Assembly (NCBI GenBank): GCA_002474405.1
Contig: DLQW01000069.1
Location: 40,523-62,977 of the forward strand
DNA length: 22,455 nt
Origin: Christensenella sp. UBA7597
GTDB lineage: Bacteria; Bacillota; Clostridia; Christensenellales; Borkfalkiaceae
Reading direction: 5' to 3'
In this document: positions 22,455 to 22,455 of the stretch, piece by piece
Numbering within the stretch: the stretch's first letter is position 1
Layout: every line of letters starts with the position of its first letter
The notes under the pieces: model-generated
What the model was told of the DNA's origin: nothing
What the model saw: the letters and a program-made list of their open reading frames with translations, nothing else
Database searches by the model: none
Position numbers and translations under genes: made by a program

Positions 22455-22455
22455 A

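Overview
The window looks like a Gram-positive, Clostridia-like (Bacillota) chromosome, possibly from an uncultured gut lineage. This rests on AGGAGG-type ribosome sites, sigma-A promoters with exact 17-bp spacing, lipoprotein signal peptides, a CUT1 sugar transporter without its own ATPase and a DinR/LexA-type SOS box. The species cannot be named from the sequence. Bases 1 to about 13,470 are visibly G+C-richer than 13,500-21,750.

Left part (1-13,474), a carbohydrate-use locus. The tail of a short-chain dehydrogenase on + meets a long run of - strand genes at a terminator. Read from their promoter at 12,229-12,201, the - genes are: a cytoplasmic glutaminase A-like (DUF5127/DUF4965) protein, a solute-binding lipoprotein, two ABC permeases, a DUF4838 lipoprotein, a large Ig-like/beta-helix lipoprotein, and a secreted NAGPA-type phosphodiester glycosidase with a C-terminal membrane tail. 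A divergent winged-helix regulator (12,368-13,324) is the likely local controller. The apparent job is to capture, import and process an unidentified glycan.

Right part (13,482-22,455), an accessory region. It begins with a fragment of a tRNA 3' end, the kind of scar left by tyrosine-recombinase integration. Next come a Fic protein, two DUF4143-type ATPases and a KilA-N protein. The flanks of the Fic gene recur as a second copy in front of the KilA-N gene, with the Fic reading frame missing. A C-terminal tyrosine-recombinase fragment then abuts a C-terminal WYL-regulator fragment.

From 19,750 a second module starts with an SOS-box promoter, a two-codon AUG-AAA-UAG frame and a small zinc-ribbon gene. 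A 290-base untranslated stretch follows, with a strong terminator, an SD-sequestering hairpin and a perfect 11-bp long-range pairing that would compete with both. After it come a sigma-region-4-like gene, a second small helix-turn-helix gene and small genes of unknown function. The most novel-looking features are this putative RNA switch and the duplicated cassette flanks around fic and kilA-N.
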